Part shown: in pieces, positions 5,918 through 6,093 of the stretch
How positions within the stretch are numbered: position 1 is the first letter of the stretch
Layout: the number at the start of each line of letters is the position of its first letter
Origin: Dehalococcoidia bacterium
GTDB lineage: Bacteria; Chloroflexota; Dehalococcoidia; Dehalococcoidales; UBA1222
Assembly (NCBI GenBank): GCA_009776515.1
Contig: WRNP01000076.1
Span: forward strand, 1 to 6,093
DNA length: 6,093 nt
Direction: 5' to 3'
Notes under the pieces: model-generated
Databases searched by the model: none
What the model saw: the letters and a program-made list of their open reading frames with translations, nothing else
What the model was told of the DNA's origin: nothing
Position numbers and translations under genes: made by a program

Positions 5918-6093
5918 CTGGCATGATTGTGCCCGATGAACAGGGAGTGAACGATGCTGTGCGGACTAACAGGGTATGGTTGCTGGCGACTCCGCCATTT
6001 CATTCCAGGTCGGGTAGATACCTCGCAGCTCTGCTGCGTTGACTCGGTAAGGCCAGTATACCTATACTGCAAGCATGGGAAATACGAGTGAAC
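5918..6093. other. upstream region without a supported gene
   Basis: No gene is evident. Two exact hairpins stand out: CGCAGC/GCTGCG around TCT (6024-6038) and CAGTATA/TATACTG around CC (6054-6069). A plus-strand frame from 5884 to 6042 (52 codons, MSAYTNASYM...) has no ribosome binding site and overlaps the operon promoter. The minus strand is open but has no good start within the window, so a gene or mobile element continuing past the right edge cannot be excluded. Confidence 0.4.
6024..6069. repeat. two short inverted repeats
   Basis: One hairpin is at 6024-6029/6033-6038 (6 bp, loop of 3) and the other at 6054-6060/6063-6069 (7 bp, loop of 2). Neither has a U run, so they do not look like terminators. 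They could mark a repeat element or the binding site of a dimeric regulator. Confidence 0.35.

Overview
The window carries one clear minus-strand operon (about 5917 down to 931) and, further downstream, two small lipoprotein genes on the same strand. Strong GGAGG-type ribosome binding sites, ATGA gene overlaps, a terminator-controlled leader RNA and XdhC/FecBCD-type genes suggest an anaerobic Bacillota (Firmicutes). The larger lipoprotein has Asp directly after the lipidated Cys, which would fit a diderm lineage such as Negativicutes. That placement is an inference, not shown by the sequence.

The operon, read on the minus strand, starts with a sigma-A-like promoter (5917-5891). A folded leader RNA follows (5859-5763): a closing stem P1 and two arms, one with a UACG tetraloop and one with a GAAA tetraloop. 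Next come a 23-codon ORF (5760-5689) that runs through an intrinsic terminator (5738-5712), and then the genes themselves. These encode a substrate-binding lipoprotein (5687-4650), a FecCD-type permease (4274-3261), an ABC ATPase (3264-2476), an XdhC-family protein (2474-1668) and a class I SAM-dependent methyltransferase (1671-931). The last four genes are packed with 1-nt gaps or 4-nt overlaps. The first two are separated by a 375-nt non-coding spacer holding a terminator-like hairpin and nested inverted repeats, and the permease start lacks a Shine-Dalgarno sequence.

XdhC proteins bind molybdenum cofactor and mature molybdenum hydroxylases, and the MolBCA system of Haemophilus shows that FecBCD-like transporters can import molybdate/tungstate. 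The best reading is therefore a molybdate or tungstate uptake and cofactor-maturation operon. The leader fits my recollection of the Moco/Tuco riboswitch class. The most interesting hypothesis is that the aptamer's P1 stem hides the ribosome binding site of the 23-codon ORF, whose translation would in turn disrupt the terminator.

The left end (1-840) looks more AT-rich. It holds an Ig-like (Big_3-type) lipoprotein of 192 aa and a 39-aa lipoprotein-like ORF with a TTG start. The right end (5918-6093) contains hairpins and a doubtful 52-codon plus-strand ORF, but no gene I can support.
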